Source: Notolepis coatsorum
Lineage: Eukaryota > Chordata > Actinopteri > Aulopiformes > Paralepididae
DNA: 64,000 nt
Direction of reading: 5' to 3'
Assembly (NCBI GenBank): GCA_963971535.1
Contig: OZ020598.1
Location: 99,693,674 to 99,757,673 of the forward strand
Shown piece after piece: positions 1 to 11,181 of the stretch (position 1 is its first letter; the number at the start of each line of letters is the position of its first letter). Made by a program: the position numbers and the translations under genes. The notes beneath the pieces were generated by a model. The model did no database searches, was not told the DNA's origin, and saw only the letters and a list, made by a program, of their open reading frames with translations.

Positions 1-53
1 CGGCACCTGCCTCACCTGCCACTGTCTGACCTGCATCTGCCTCATCACTCAAG

Positions 54-1813
54 TTATCGATCACACCGATTTGGAACTGCATGAGTGTCTTGTACTGTTG
101 GGTGTCTGGCTCTGTACAGAACAAAGGCATTGGCCATGGCTGTTTGAATCAAATAGACTACGAACTTCTTGATCCACTTTGCAGTCTTCCTAATGAAAGG
201 ATAGTATGCGATATGTTGATCCAACTTGTCCACACCGTTCATGGACAAATTATATGCAAGCGCGCATTCCGGCTTCATTACCTTTTCCCTCTCACTTGCA
301 CCTTTCCGCCAGACGCGTGCTTCCACTAGAGTGTCCTGGTGAAAGCTGCTGATCATTTTGACAATCCTCTTGTCTCTCCAGGCGAGAACCATGACCCGTT
401 TGTTGTGCAGGACCATGGTCTCGCCCACCGCAAGGTCAGCATTGGTTAGCTGCTTTAGCTGCTCCGGTTCTCCACAGTTCTTCCTCAAGGTACCGCAGAC
501 GTGGGTCCTCAACTGTAGGAGTCCGTCAGACAGGGCCACCGAGTTGTACAAATTATCCATGAACAGCCGATAACCCTGATCTGCCAAACGTCCTAGGAGC
601 GCCACGACTGTGTCCTTGAGGTTCCCCGGGTTCCCACAATATGGCTGCAGTGCAAAGCAGTAACCAGTGCGAGATTCACAGAGCACATATGACTTGATGC
701 CATATTTCATGGGCTTCAGGGGGTTATATACTTTGAACGCTAAGCGTCCACGCCAGGCCAGCATCCCCTCATCTATGCTAATATTCTGGCTGGGCTGATA
801 GAGCTCCTGGAAGCGGTTCACGAGGTAGTCTAGGACCGGGCGCACTTTGTAAAGTCTATCAGCAATGTCTATAGTCTGGTTGTCACTAAAATGTAGGAAC
901 CTCCAAATTAACTGATATCTGTTGCGTGACATTGTGTTTGAAAAATGGGGGCAATAGAAATATTTTACTGTTGACCAGTACATATACAGTGATGGCTTGT
1001 GATCGATCCCCGTCAGGAAGAGTATTCCCAAGAACCTCCATAGCTCCGCAACGGTGACAGGCTTCCACCCTCGTAGCCTGTTACTCACCCGGTCGGGATC
1101 AATGAGGGCCATTGTCTGTTGGGCGTACAAGTTAGTTTGCTGTGCAATGTTACCCATGAGTTTGTCTGTGAGGAACAGACGCAGAAAGGCAAGGGGGCGG
1201 TCTGATGCGATGGTGGCCGCATCTTGGAGTGGTCCTGGCTCTGCATCGAAGTCAATCTCTGTTGGCACGAAATTGCCAGAGATCCACTCATCCTGGCTCC
1301 CACGAGGAGCTGACCTGCTTCTACGACCTCTGCCCGGCCTTTGCCCCGGCCTGTAAATTATGAAAATATTACAATAACTAACTAGTCTACCATGTATACT
1401 GTAGACACACATTCATATAATACATAGTTAGAAACGTGTGTGAGTGAATGAGTCAGTGTGAGATAGTGATGCCTAACTTACCCCTCTGCTTAGAAGGGAC
1501 ATCTTCTTCCTCCTCCTCCTCTGCCTCAGAAGCTGGGCCTCTCTCTGAAATAAGGAACGGTCAGTTTTGTCACAATGCATTTATAGTTATATCCTACATA
1601 CAATGTAGGATGGTTACACACCATATCTAGAAACATTACACATACACTGCTCACCTAAAATCTGCGGCGTACAAGGCCTTGTCGCTGCTCTCGCGGCCAC
1701 GTCGACATCTGATTCGTTGTCGGATTCCATCTCATCCATAGCATCCTCATCAACAGATTCTGTACATACATTCTGTGTCGGAATCTGCAATAAATAACAG
1801 TCAAGTCAGATTT

Positions 1814-1852
<39 letters not shown>

Positions 1853-2905
1853 GGAGGGAGGGAGGAGAGGGAAAGAGAGGGAGGGAGAGAGAGCAGGTGA
1901 GAGAGAGAGAGCAGGTGAGAGAGAGAAGAGAGAGAGCAGGTGAGAGAGAGAGCGAGAGAGGGAGGGAGGAGGAGAGAGAGCAGGTGAGAGAGAGAGAGAA
2001 GAGAGAGAGAGCAGGTGAGAGAGAGAGCAGGTGAGAGAGAGAGACTAACTGAAACAGACTCTGACTAACACACACACACAGATCAAAGCCATTAACCCAA
2101 CCCCCACGCCGATCGCGTCTATACACTGGCTAGTCACACGACGCCGGCACATCAAAGAAAATAGCATCAAAGTATACGATTACCCTTCCCCCATGATTAC
2201 ATCTAGGACAAAATGTGCTTTTTTACCTGCGATCCTGCGATTATGGGGCCACACTCCATCCTGGGATTTGCCTGAAAATAAATTAAATATTGCCGTTAGT
2301 TGCCGTTTGACAGTATCCACCATATTAGAATGCATACAATAATATACATCATGTACTACGGCGCGTTCACAGTAAATGCAAATAAATTTTTTGAATGTAC
2401 GGGACAATATACAAATATCCACATACGAGCCAAAAACGGCAGATCGCGTTTTCGACAGTATCCACGGTACACTAGTCTACATTAGCTTGAAACGCATCTA
2501 CAAACATTTCGCACAGACGAGGAAATAACGACAAACCTCATGTATAATATACAATAGCAAATAACGAGACATTCAATATACAATCTAGCTTGAAACACAT
2601 GATACATTGCTGTAATGCGTTCAGACTAAACGCATGCACGTGGAAACATTTATTGAATTGAAATTATAATCTTACCTGGAATCCACTCGTCCTCCTCCAC
2701 AACGTCGGAATCATCCGACGAGCTGGGTGCTAGGTGCTGGGTTTTGGCTACCCTCTTCCTCATGACTCTGGCCGGAGGCGGAGGACTAGGCCCAGCAATC
2801 GATGCCGGTAGACGACTCGGGCCAGCTACCGGAGTTCCCGGGGAGTATTGTCTGACGATACTTATCCAGCTTCGATCCAGCTTTGGTCTTTCGGATCCGC
2901 TTCAT
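54..2905 (-). CDS. piggyBac transposase, predicted five-exon gene
   Basis: The last exon (54-1350) encodes the catalytic core of a DDE_Tnp_1_7 (PGBD-type) transposase. In the 452-residue open frame ending at 54, the three conserved acidic residues fit D214 (SIDEGMLAWRGR), D286 (LFMDNLYNS) and D395 (MNGVDKLDQ). The first 20 residues of that frame are probably intron, because a good acceptor (TTTACAG) lies at 1351-1356. Upstream acidic, low-complexity exons with GT/AG borders fit at 1482-1544, 1655-1784, 2227-2271 and 2676-2905, the first with ATG at 2903-2905. The usual cysteine-rich C-terminal finger is not seen before the stop. The first exon changes frame near its middle, and exons 2 and 3 do not join in phase as drawn, so the gene may be slightly damaged or my borders are off. 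It would cut and paste DNA at TTAA in the nucleus. Confidence 0.8.
1821..2043. repeat. GA-rich microsatellite with GCAGGTGAGAGA units
   Basis: Mostly GA dinucleotides, punctuated by repeated GCAGGTGAGAGA blocks. It lies in a predicted intron of the piggyBac transposase. The open frame on the other strand across it is a repeat artefact. Confidence 0.9.
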
Positions 2906-3167
2906 AGTGAATACCTACTCTGAAACTATGACTATAAAAGGCTATAAAACAACTACTAACAACTAGTGTTACTATCTAACACGACTAAGCACTTGTCTAA
3001 AAGTGCTGTACTATAACTAAAGTACTGCGACTACGATTACCTTCAACTACAAAAAAATACAAATATTACAAATAAAAAAAAGATATTACCACTACTACTA
3101 ATGAAATACTAGGAAATACTACCAATGCTCAACGGTCAAAATCAAATCAAATCAAAACTCTAATCTC

Positions 3168-3214
<47 letters not shown>
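3168..3214. repeat. (CT)n microsatellite
   Basis: An uninterrupted CT run upstream of the first transposase exon, inside the piggyBac element. Confidence 0.95.
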
Positions 3215-3218
<4 letters not shown>

Positions 3219-3654
3219 AATAACTGTATTCACAAAAATCCGAAGACGCTCTGAGGTCTCGCTGCGTGTGACCAGGTTAAATACCAGGTGGGCAGGCCGT
3301 GACCTTTACTATCGACCAATCATAGCAGAGATCTATTCTCTTTAGAATACTGCAGGTAATGGTGATCACATTATACATGTGTTACAAACATAGGGAGAGA
3401 CTGCCACCTAGCGGATTCGAGCGAAAGTGCATCTCTAGAGGTTCATAATTGTGGTAGCAAGAGGACCATTGGTCTCTAGTTCCTGAAAATCGAATAAAAA
3501 AACGACAAAAAACGATAATAGTCGTCGTCGGCACTCAATGGGGGGCTGATAAAACGAGATATGACGTCGCTGGCACTCAATGTGTTAAAGGGGATGTTCC
3601 TATTTTTTCCCTCAAGTTACTGGACGCTGTTTTTTCTTCACTTCTATTTTGTCC

Positions 3655-4445
3655 TTAACACATTGAGTGCCAACGACGACTTTAGTCATCTTGCGTTGAG
3701 TGCCAATGACAAGTTTTCTCGTCTTTTTCTCGTTATTTCTTTTATTAGAAATATCCATTCATTTTTCATCCATCCAGCCTGACGTTATCATTGGGAATGG
3801 CTCTGAGCTCGAAAAGGGCAAATACCGCCGCCTATTGTCTCCCGGATGGTATTGCACATCATTGGATTGGATTGGCTGAAAAAGTGCATCGAAAAAATAA
3901 CTCCGGTCTGAGGGGACTGGAAGAAGCGTCGATTATCTGTTTCAGAGTATAACGTTGGATCAATAAACACGATCGATATTTGGAATGGCGATCAGGAATT
4001 GGATTCATCTTTTTGCAGAACATCTGATGTGCGGTAAGGACTCTATCTTACCAGTTTTGGGTTAATCAGATGTTTTTTTAACAGCGATCACAACGTGTGT
4101 GTGTGTGCATAGCGTTAACGCTAAGCACGGCATGGATAATCGATTTTTCAGCCCGCTTCTCTAGCATGCATAAGTACACATATACTATCGATAATCTAGC
4201 GTTTATTTGAAAACTATTCATAAATCAGCCGAAAAATGACAACGTGTTTTGTGTATTCCACTAAAGAGCTATTATCGCGAAATTTCTCTGAAATTACTAG
4301 AACTCTCCAAAACTATACTCGTATTCAAAACAGTATAAAACGAAAATGTACCAATGAAAAAACAATCCGTTTCGTACATGTTGACTGCAAGCAAGTCATT
4401 GATAAGCGAGGGGTGTTTTAGACCCATAGCCATAATTTAAGATAT
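3655..4445 (+). mobile_element. Non-autonomous piggyBac-like element, truncated
   Basis: It begins TTAACACATTGAGTGCC with a second GAGTGCCAATG motif 40 bp inside. Its body is the inverted counterpart of 11290-12104: both share the block around the small frame at 4236-4421 (residues such as FSEITRTLQNYTRIQ) and a block matching 11768-11989. Similarity stops at about 4445, just after CATAATTTAAGATAT, so the far end with its TTAA is missing. The shared small frames probably mark shared ancestry rather than a gene. Confidence 0.7.
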
Positions 4446-4908
4446 TGCACATTTCTGTTGTACAAATAAATACGCCCTTTGTTTTTGGCTAACTGATTTA
4501 CCTGTCTGTGTCGTGCTGTTGGGGTCGCATACAAACAATAAAAGTCATTATGATTCTGCTCTGAATTTAGGGCTTAGTGCGGAATTTATTAGCTTCTGGA
4601 TGACGTTAACACCGAAGCAGCCAGACGTAGCGTCCCCGGTCATGTTTGCTTTGTAACAAACGTTCCATATTCTCCCGAAAACTAAATTTCAGTCCCGATT
4701 ATGGCAAATTCTGCAATATTTCACGTTTTACAGTTGATTAAATTTGTATTGGTCAATTCCGCAATTCCGTCCGTGATTCCGGATTTCATATGGCTCTACT
4801 TTCATCATCTTTATCTCCTCTATTTCTGCCCCACCCTCTCTCTTTGTCTCTCTCAATCTCTCTTTCCTCTCTCTCTCAATCTCTCTGTAATTGGTGCTTA
4901 GGTAAATA
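4446..4908. other. No feature recognised; short CT-rich stretch
   Basis: I see no coding region or repeat end here, apart from a CT-rich stretch at about 4815-4885. Confidence 0.5.
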
Positions 4909-5201
4909 AACGTTAGGTTATGACTATAACCAAGTTCTGTTAGTATAGCGACGCTCGGCATCGCTCTCTGCACTATCTCGCATATGTGCACGCGCACTGA
5001 ATAAAGACCACAAATGTACCTTTAATCCCAAATATTCGTCTGACCACACCCCTATCAGCTTACCCATATAAGCAGGGGTGGGGCCACCCACTCGCCTCCT
5101 TCCCAAGCTTTCGCCACAAGGCGAGGTCAAAGGCTGCAGCGGCGTCGGATGCCGAGCGTCGCTATACTAACAGAACTTGGTTATAGTCATAACCTAACGT
5201 T
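4909..5201. mobile_element. Short inverted-repeat element (54-bp arms)
   Basis: The arms 4909-4962 and 5148-5201 are near-exact reverse complements, starting AACGTTAGGTTATGAC. The interior (from 4954 to 5102) is almost identical, in inverse orientation, to 10116-10264 near the right end of the adjacent 5-kb element. This identifies a non-autonomous member of the same unclassified family. The interior contains AATAAAGACC and a TATAAG motif. No target-site duplication was clear. Confidence 0.7.
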
Positions 5202-5241
5202 CTGTTTCGTATTCGCTCTCGCTCGGCATCGCTCTCTGCAC

Positions 5242-6391
5242 AAGGGAGGCCGAGCGAGAGCCAACGGCCGACAAATACACCCCGCTGACAGCCCCCCACA
5301 ACCATCAGAACAGGGAGGGCCGAGCCCCCCCGACCCACCCTAATGGAGGGCACCCCCCCTATTAGGGGCTTCACGGGAGGGCGACGGACCCGACCGTGCG
5401 AAGAGGCACTCAAGCAACTCAACGCACAGGGTGAGCAGACCGTGGCTTGACCCCACGACTACACACACGCACAACCCGCATGCCACCCGGGAACGAACGG
5501 AGGAACAACCTCGTTACTGCCCCCAGAATCACGGGGTCAAGGGCAAACCCAACCCCGTGGCAAGGCCGTAGCAGCGGAGCGCGAAGGAAGACCCAGACCC
5601 ACCAAAAGGACTGGACTCCCTGGAATGGGGGCCCGGAGAAGTCCATGATGCCAGCATCAAGACCCCACCAGGTGGGCACGTAGTGCCCCGCCCCCCACAT
5701 CGCCAGCGTATTCGGACAAAGGCCCCTCAGACGAGCGGGCCCCGTCCCCCCAATAGTACACCGCCTGGCACACTGACCCTGCAACAGGCAGTCAGCATGG
5801 CCGTAAGCACACAAAAAAGGTTAACCAACGGAAGCAGGCAGCGCACCGGGGAAAAACCAGGCAACAGGCTATTAACCCTAGCCTGGAGACTGCGGACGAG
5901 ACAGGCGCCAGAGGGGACAGCTGAACACAGCCGCCCCGGCGGAAGGAGTGTAAGCTGGCGGTGTTGCATGACCAAGCCTCCATTTAAAAACCCCCACCCA
6001 GAGGGGTCGAGGCAGAGAAGGCTGACACGATTGGCAGACGTCATGAACGTGCAGGGGCACCCTCAAACGGTGAACCCGGGAGTTGACACTGCTCCAACAC
6101 ACCAGGGAATCAACCACCTCGGTGTTACCCAATGCGGTGGTTGTTCCTATAACCCCTCAAGAAAAAACTCCAAAACACACCCGCGGGTATACACCGGCTA
6201 TACCGCAGTACAAGTGTTTCAGTTTTCAAAAAAGGGTTAACCCAGGCCTACGGGTCGACGAAACATTACTTCGGACCGGGCCTGGCGGTACGGGAAGCAC
6301 AGGGTCACCAGAGGAGGTCAAAAACCACCCCCACAGGCCCCTCTTCGCCATGCGTGAGAGAGGAGCGAAAAAGAATGGAGAACCAGCCCCT
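5242..6391. other. C-rich cargo of the inverted-repeat element, no gene recognised
   Basis: A C- and A-rich plus strand with many CCCC runs. The open frame at 5683-6240 (185 residues) is proline/threonine/arginine-rich and overlaps minus-strand frames of similar length, so I treat all of them as compositional artefacts. I recognise no domain. Confidence 0.5.
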
Positions 6392-6510
6392 AAGCACACC
6401 GTACTTGGTATTCCCAGGCGGTCTCCCAACCAAGTACTAACCAGGACCAACCTGTGTAGCGGCCGAGATCCGACGAGATCGAGCGTGTACAGGATGGCAT
6501 GGCCGTAAGC
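6392..6510 (-). pseudogene. 5S rRNA-derived sequence (pseudogene or SINE3-type head)
   Basis: Read on the minus strand it starts GCTTACGGCCAT, contains GATCTCG, then CTGGTTAGTACTTGG and GGGAGACCGCCTGGGAATAC, all landmarks of vertebrate 5S rRNA in the right order and spacing over about 119 bp. I estimate about 80% identity to the vertebrate consensus. The 3' end does not run into a T-run terminator, so it is not a functional 5S gene. The C-box core is kept. The alternatives are an old 5S pseudogene or the 5S-derived promoter of a SINE3-like retroposon. No CR1-like body was identified downstream. Confidence 0.75.
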
Positions 6511-8984
6511 CATTACGACAGTGCTGAGTAAAAACGTACCCAACCAGGGTCTCCATAGCGCTTAACCCTGTGACACCCGGACCGACCTGGCATTTTTCCC
6601 CCTGAAAAAAGCCCAAGTCCCTCAGGGTACCAGAACAGCAGATCTGCATCCCCGGCGGACAACGGGTTCAACTGATCCGGACCAGCGTGACCAGAACCAG
6701 TCCCGTGCCCTAACCACGCCGACATGCCTACTCCAGGAGAAAGGGCAGATATGCATGTCGATCTTAACATGAAAAGAAGGCGCCACCCAGACGTTCGGGC
6801 GAACCGCGCCTGGTGGCCCACCCCAAGGGCGTGAGACCCCTCTACATATGTTCAGATCCATTCCGTCATCATCCCCCAGACATGAACGAGAATCCGTCGA
6901 AAACCAACCCAGGTCGTGGGATTTGGTCGTCGGAAGAGGAAAAACCCCCATCTCAGTTGCTTTATAAAAACGCTGTTTTAACCACAAGCAACCAAGGCGC
7001 GCCAGTCAGTCGCCTGTTTACAGCGAGCTAGCACTATACGTGCGTCGGGACACACCCCCATCAATGAACAGGCTATTTAGACCTGTCATTGAATCCCCAA
7101 GGCGCCCAGGGGAACGACAAGAGGGGTGTGACACTTCCTAACTCCAACACTTTTTGAATAGAAAAGAAGGAAGCATCAACAGTATGTATCCCAGTCTACA
7201 CAGCCGGGGGTAAAAAAATTTCACATTTTTACATCCCACCACCCTCCCATAGGAAGGAGACGGGGATCCCCAGAGAGACTTCCCACGTGAGCTGTACAGA
7301 TTGAAAAGAATATATTGCACCTTGAGCCATGTAAAAAATTGGTTTTAGGGCTCTCCGGGGAAGAGGCACTGAACCCATACACACTCAATAATCGAATTGA
7401 ATCGAATACATATACAATAGAATAGGACACCTTCTAGAGGGTCCACTCACTTTGACAATCTGAGGAGGAAGGCTCTGTACTCTGATGGAGGCTCCCTCAC
7501 ATGGAAAGGAGGAGTCCGAACCCACAGAAGGCCCGAAAAGGCGCTTGGTGAGGAGGAGCCCTGACCACCCCCCCGAAACAGATCCATCACATGGACCTGA
7601 ACAGCACACGGAAGTCCTACCAACAGAGACGCGCACGGTGACGTACTCTATGGCGGGGGAATTTCTGCGGTGCACTCGCCCAATATACCAGGCCGTGGGA
7701 CCAGGAAACTCCCTCCCCCCCCCCCCCCGTAACGTGCCGAACCGCAACGTGACAGGAACCTTGAAGGACAGGGGGTGTACCCCTGACCGACAGAAACAAG
7801 GGGGAGAGGAAAGGTTACCAGTTCACCCCTTTACGACCCCACACCCATGATACGATGTAATGACAAAAAGAGAATATGACACAGTCATAGTCAGCTCTAT
7901 GAAGCGTTTGACAGCTCCACACAGCGCATGAGCCAACCTGCTATCTGATTTTTACTAATGAAAAAACACAGAATAGAGAGGGCTCTCTAAGAGCCCCGGT
8001 CCAACATACACATGTGCTTCTGTGGCCAGTCCAACCCAGTTGTAGGTCACATGACACACACAACCCATCATCACCTACAAAAAATGGCAAAAACACTCTA
8101 CAGAGGAACGCCGTTTTTCATAATGAGAGAATACATAATTCTCGATTAGTATCGGCCACAGGCCTTGCTAAGCACACACGACAGCGACCAAACAATCTTT
8201 TCTTTTAGGAAAATAAAGTTTCTCCAGCAGTTTTAGCACAACCTCAGCAATCAAGCTAAGGGTTACATCGCATCCCTACCACACAAAAGACACAATTTAG
8301 TGCACAACATGTCTGATAGGAGGATGAAAAAGTCCCCAGGGAACCGGGGGGAAACACAATCCTCCTATTTTACCCTTAATACGGCCAGTTAAAACAGGAA
8401 AACCTGTTAATATGCGAACACACTGTTCATTGTCATCACAGGCTGAGAAAAGAACATTCTTTTACTCACTTGTCACTAAGCATAGCTTCATAGGTTAGTT
8501 ACCTTAGTTGTGAGTACACGGTACATATAAACACCATGATGTTTCTCACACAACAACCAGATCATTTTCACATCTGTAACAACAACCCGATTTGCACGGA
8601 GAAGCTAACTGCCAGTGACAAAAACAGTTCACACATAACTCGCGTCGTATCCTAAATGCATTGCAGCAACACACGTTTTGGGAAAACATCGTTATTCACA
8701 AAACATTTAGAAAAGTAAAACCAGAAGACGTGTTATAAGGTCTGGTCAAACCTTGTCCTACCCGGAACGTAGATCAGCGAAGTGCAGACTCAAGACCCCG
8801 TAGACAACACAGCCGATCCTGTGTTGCTCGAACTGGGCAGCGTCGTCGCTCCAACCAGTCGCTACAGTCCTCTTTGTTGACGCAATCCCCGTCCAGGCTC
8901 AGGGCAGGGTCGACGAACATCCCCTGTCAAGGATGACGTCGTAGTCAAGAGTGTAAAACATGTTATAATCAAAGCACGTTCAAC
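6511..8984. other. Cargo region, no gene recognised
   Basis: There is no domain-bearing frame. Visible details are a short hairpin at 7061-7090 (CAATGA-ACAGG...CCTGTCATTG), a C homopolymer at about 7711-7727, and short C-rich frames at 7385-7850 on both strands. Confidence 0.45.
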
Positions 8985-9340
8985 AGAGTAGCATTAAGCT
9001 AACGGCCACTCCAACCGTTCGGGCGCTACTGCCCCTGCTCGCGAGACGCCGAGCTAACGGCGCACGCGACCAGAAGCGAGCTCGCGGCGGCGCGCGAGGA
9101 GCTGAAGCTACCCCGCGCCAGGCCTTGGCCTATAGCAGCAAGCTAACGTTACCTAGTGATCACGACATGCTAGCGCCGCAGCTAACAGCTGACTGGCTAA
9201 CAGTAGGCCCAACCTAAGTAGGCCATGCAGCGATCCCAGCAGGCTAACGCAGCAGCTAACAGCTGACTGGCTAACCGTAAGCTAAGCAGCTATCACCTGA
9301 ACATGTATACAATGACATAACACTCACCCAGACAGGCCGC
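8985..9340 (-). promoter_or_regulatory. CpG-rich block with repeated AGCTAAC motifs
   Basis: The stretch 8990-9130 is rich in CpG (GCGAGACGCCGAGC, CTCGCGGCGGCGCGCGAGG), unlike its surroundings. At 9178-9201 and 9252-9275 the segment GCAGCTAACAGCTGACTGGC is repeated. On the minus strand CTGGGTGAGTG (about 9326-9336) resembles a splice donor. This could be a CpG-island promoter with a noncoding exon captured in the element, but no transcript evidence is available. Confidence 0.3.
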
Positions 9341-10287
9341 CGTTCTGAACCTCTCCTCACTTTTTAAGAGAAAAGAGAAACAAGATGTCAACACTGCTTT
9401 ACAACGGTGATTTTACCAACACCCGACGGAATCAGCACAATACCAAACTGGCCTGTGTAGCTGACTTGAACATGGATCTGCCGCTATCGCACATCCATGC
9501 ACATATCTCCTCGTGAAGGAATACTCTCATTTGGATATGAAAGAAGGGGCTTAACACGGGACAGAGAGATATCCACTCGTCCAGAACACACAGGGATCAC
9601 CAGTGTTAATGGTAGCGGCCCACTAGTTAAACTAAAATGGCTTCAGACCAAGGTCTTCTGTCGTCTAGGAGACTGAACAGAGGACCCTAGCCTGGGGCCG
9701 GTTTTCATAAACATTGTCAAGTAGCCCCCATAGCACTAACAGACAAGTGAAGCCTGCCAGCAAACATAACTCACCAGAACCAGGAACCCACCGCGTCTCA
9801 CAACAGCGGCGCGTCCTACAGCCCAGCTGTGCCTTTACCGCAACCAGCACACAGCAAGGACTGCAGTTGGAAAAGCATGTAGCGGCACGAACTCCCAATA
9901 CGAAAACCGGTGGAGGATTTTTAGAATGATCATCATCTTCCAGACACTCCAGTACGAAGACAATATCGCAGTATTTTCTCGAAAATAGTGAGAGAGAAAA
10001 TAAAGATATGATGTCAACGTATCCTTGTTTCCCAAAGCTGCTCCTAATCCTTTCTTCCAGCATGGTGTCAAGTGTGGGGATCTACCGAGGCACTTCTTCC
10101 TTGTGGTGAAAGCGAGAAGGAGGCGAGTGGGTGGCCCCACCCCTGCTTATATGGGTAAGCTGACAGGGGTGTGGTCAGACGAATATTTGGGATTAAAGGT
10201 ACATTTGTGGTCTTTATTCAGTGCGCGTGCACATATGCGAGATAGTGCAGAGAGCGATGCCGAGCGAGAGCGAATACGAAACAGAAC

Positions 10288-11181
10288 CTTTATTTATCTC
10301 AATAAAACAAATTGACAAAGGGCTTAACAAAGCATAAAATCCAATTAAAAACAAAGAAAACAAGAACAAAACCAAAAGCCCAGACCAGATTGCCCGTGAC
10401 TGAGTGGGTGGATGAGTGAGTGGATGAGTGACCACAATTTGCCGTGCATCGCGCTGTGGGAAAAAAGTTACTGCACTTGGATAACAAACAGACACATGGC
10501 AAAATAAAATAAAAACACCAACACACGAGAACAGAAAACGTTCTGTAAGAGTTTCTGTTTAAAATGCAGCCGATCAGAAACGAGGAAGGCTGAAGGCAGC
10601 AACTGCAAAGTCAAAGCCACCTTTTGATGTGATCTCTCTGCCTCCCTCTCTCTCTCTCTCTCACCCCCCTCTCTTCATCTCTCCCTCCCTCACTGACCCT
10701 TTTAACAGCAAGGTTCCTTTGGCGATTTGTCAGTCTCATTGTTCCACAGAGACATACACACACGCAACTCGTATGTACATACATACACACACACACTACT
10801 TACCGCACATACATGCAAGCACACAAAAACAAAGCACGCACACACACAGTCCCTCTGTGGTGGGCACCATAACAGATGGACAGGCTAATTGGCTGCTCTC
10901 TCAGCTTGGTTGCCCCTGAGCTGCTGTGCCGCTTTGTTTTGGCATATGTATGTGTGTGTGTGTGTGTATGCGTGTGTGCGCACATGTGTGTATATGTGTT
11001 ATTGTGTGCGTGTGAAGATCCAAGTCTGTATGTTGGTGTTTGCCTGTGGTGTGTGTAGAGGGAATTGTGTTATGGTTGACAATGTTTGGGGATCGAGAGG
11101 GACAAAGAGTCATGGGCCGTAAGGTATTTTCCGTACGGAGGTCCACTGGTCTTAACTTTATGATAGTTTCCTTCAGAACCC
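10288..11181. repeat. Region with CT, CA and TG microsatellites, no gene
   Basis: CT-rich at 10640-10690, CA-rich at 10750-10850, TG-rich at 10945-11010. The small open frames on both strands simply read these repeats. The rest is not recognised. Confidence 0.7.

Larger units (their letters stand above)
1..3588 (-). mobile_element. piggyBac DNA transposon, left end outside window
   Basis: The element carries a piggyBac transposase read on the minus strand and ends on the right with GGCACTCAATGTG followed by TTAA at 3585-3588, the target sequence of this superfamily. A second copy of the GGCACTCAATG motif lies just inside the end (about 3528-3540), as a subterminal repeat. A GA-rich tract (1821-2043) sits in a predicted intron and a CT tract (3168-3214) lies upstream of the first exon. 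The other terminus is not in the window, so completeness cannot be judged. Shorter elements with the same end (TTAACACATTGAGTGCC) at 3655, 11182 and 17594 look like non-autonomous relatives. Confidence 0.85.
5199..10287. mobile_element. Unclassified ~5-kb element with 43-bp terminal inverted repeats
   Basis: The termini 5199-5241 and 10245-10287 are reverse complements starting GTTCTGTTTCGTATTCGC and running through CTCGGCATCGCTCTCTGCAC. The right end extends into a 149-bp block (10116-10264) shared with the neighbouring short element. The interior has no transposase I can recognise. Its open frames are short and overlap on both strands in a C-rich sequence. It holds a 5S-like block and a CpG-rich block. 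The flanks do not show a clear duplication, so the two ends could belong to two separate short elements bracketing unrelated DNA. Confidence 0.5.

Noticed and set aside
1806-2126. Serine/leucine-rich minus frame
   Set aside because: Reads the GA microsatellite in a predicted intron.
4236-4421. Small conserved frame also seen at 11285-11482 and 17717-17917
   Set aside because: Shared because the piggyBac-like copies share ancestry; reading is disrupted differently in each copy.
5683-6240. 185-residue proline-rich frame in the C-rich cargo
   Set aside because: Compositional; overlapping frames of similar length exist on the other strand and no domain is visible.
6392-6510. Functional 5S rRNA gene
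   Set aside because: About a fifth of positions differ from the vertebrate consensus and the T-run terminator is absent.
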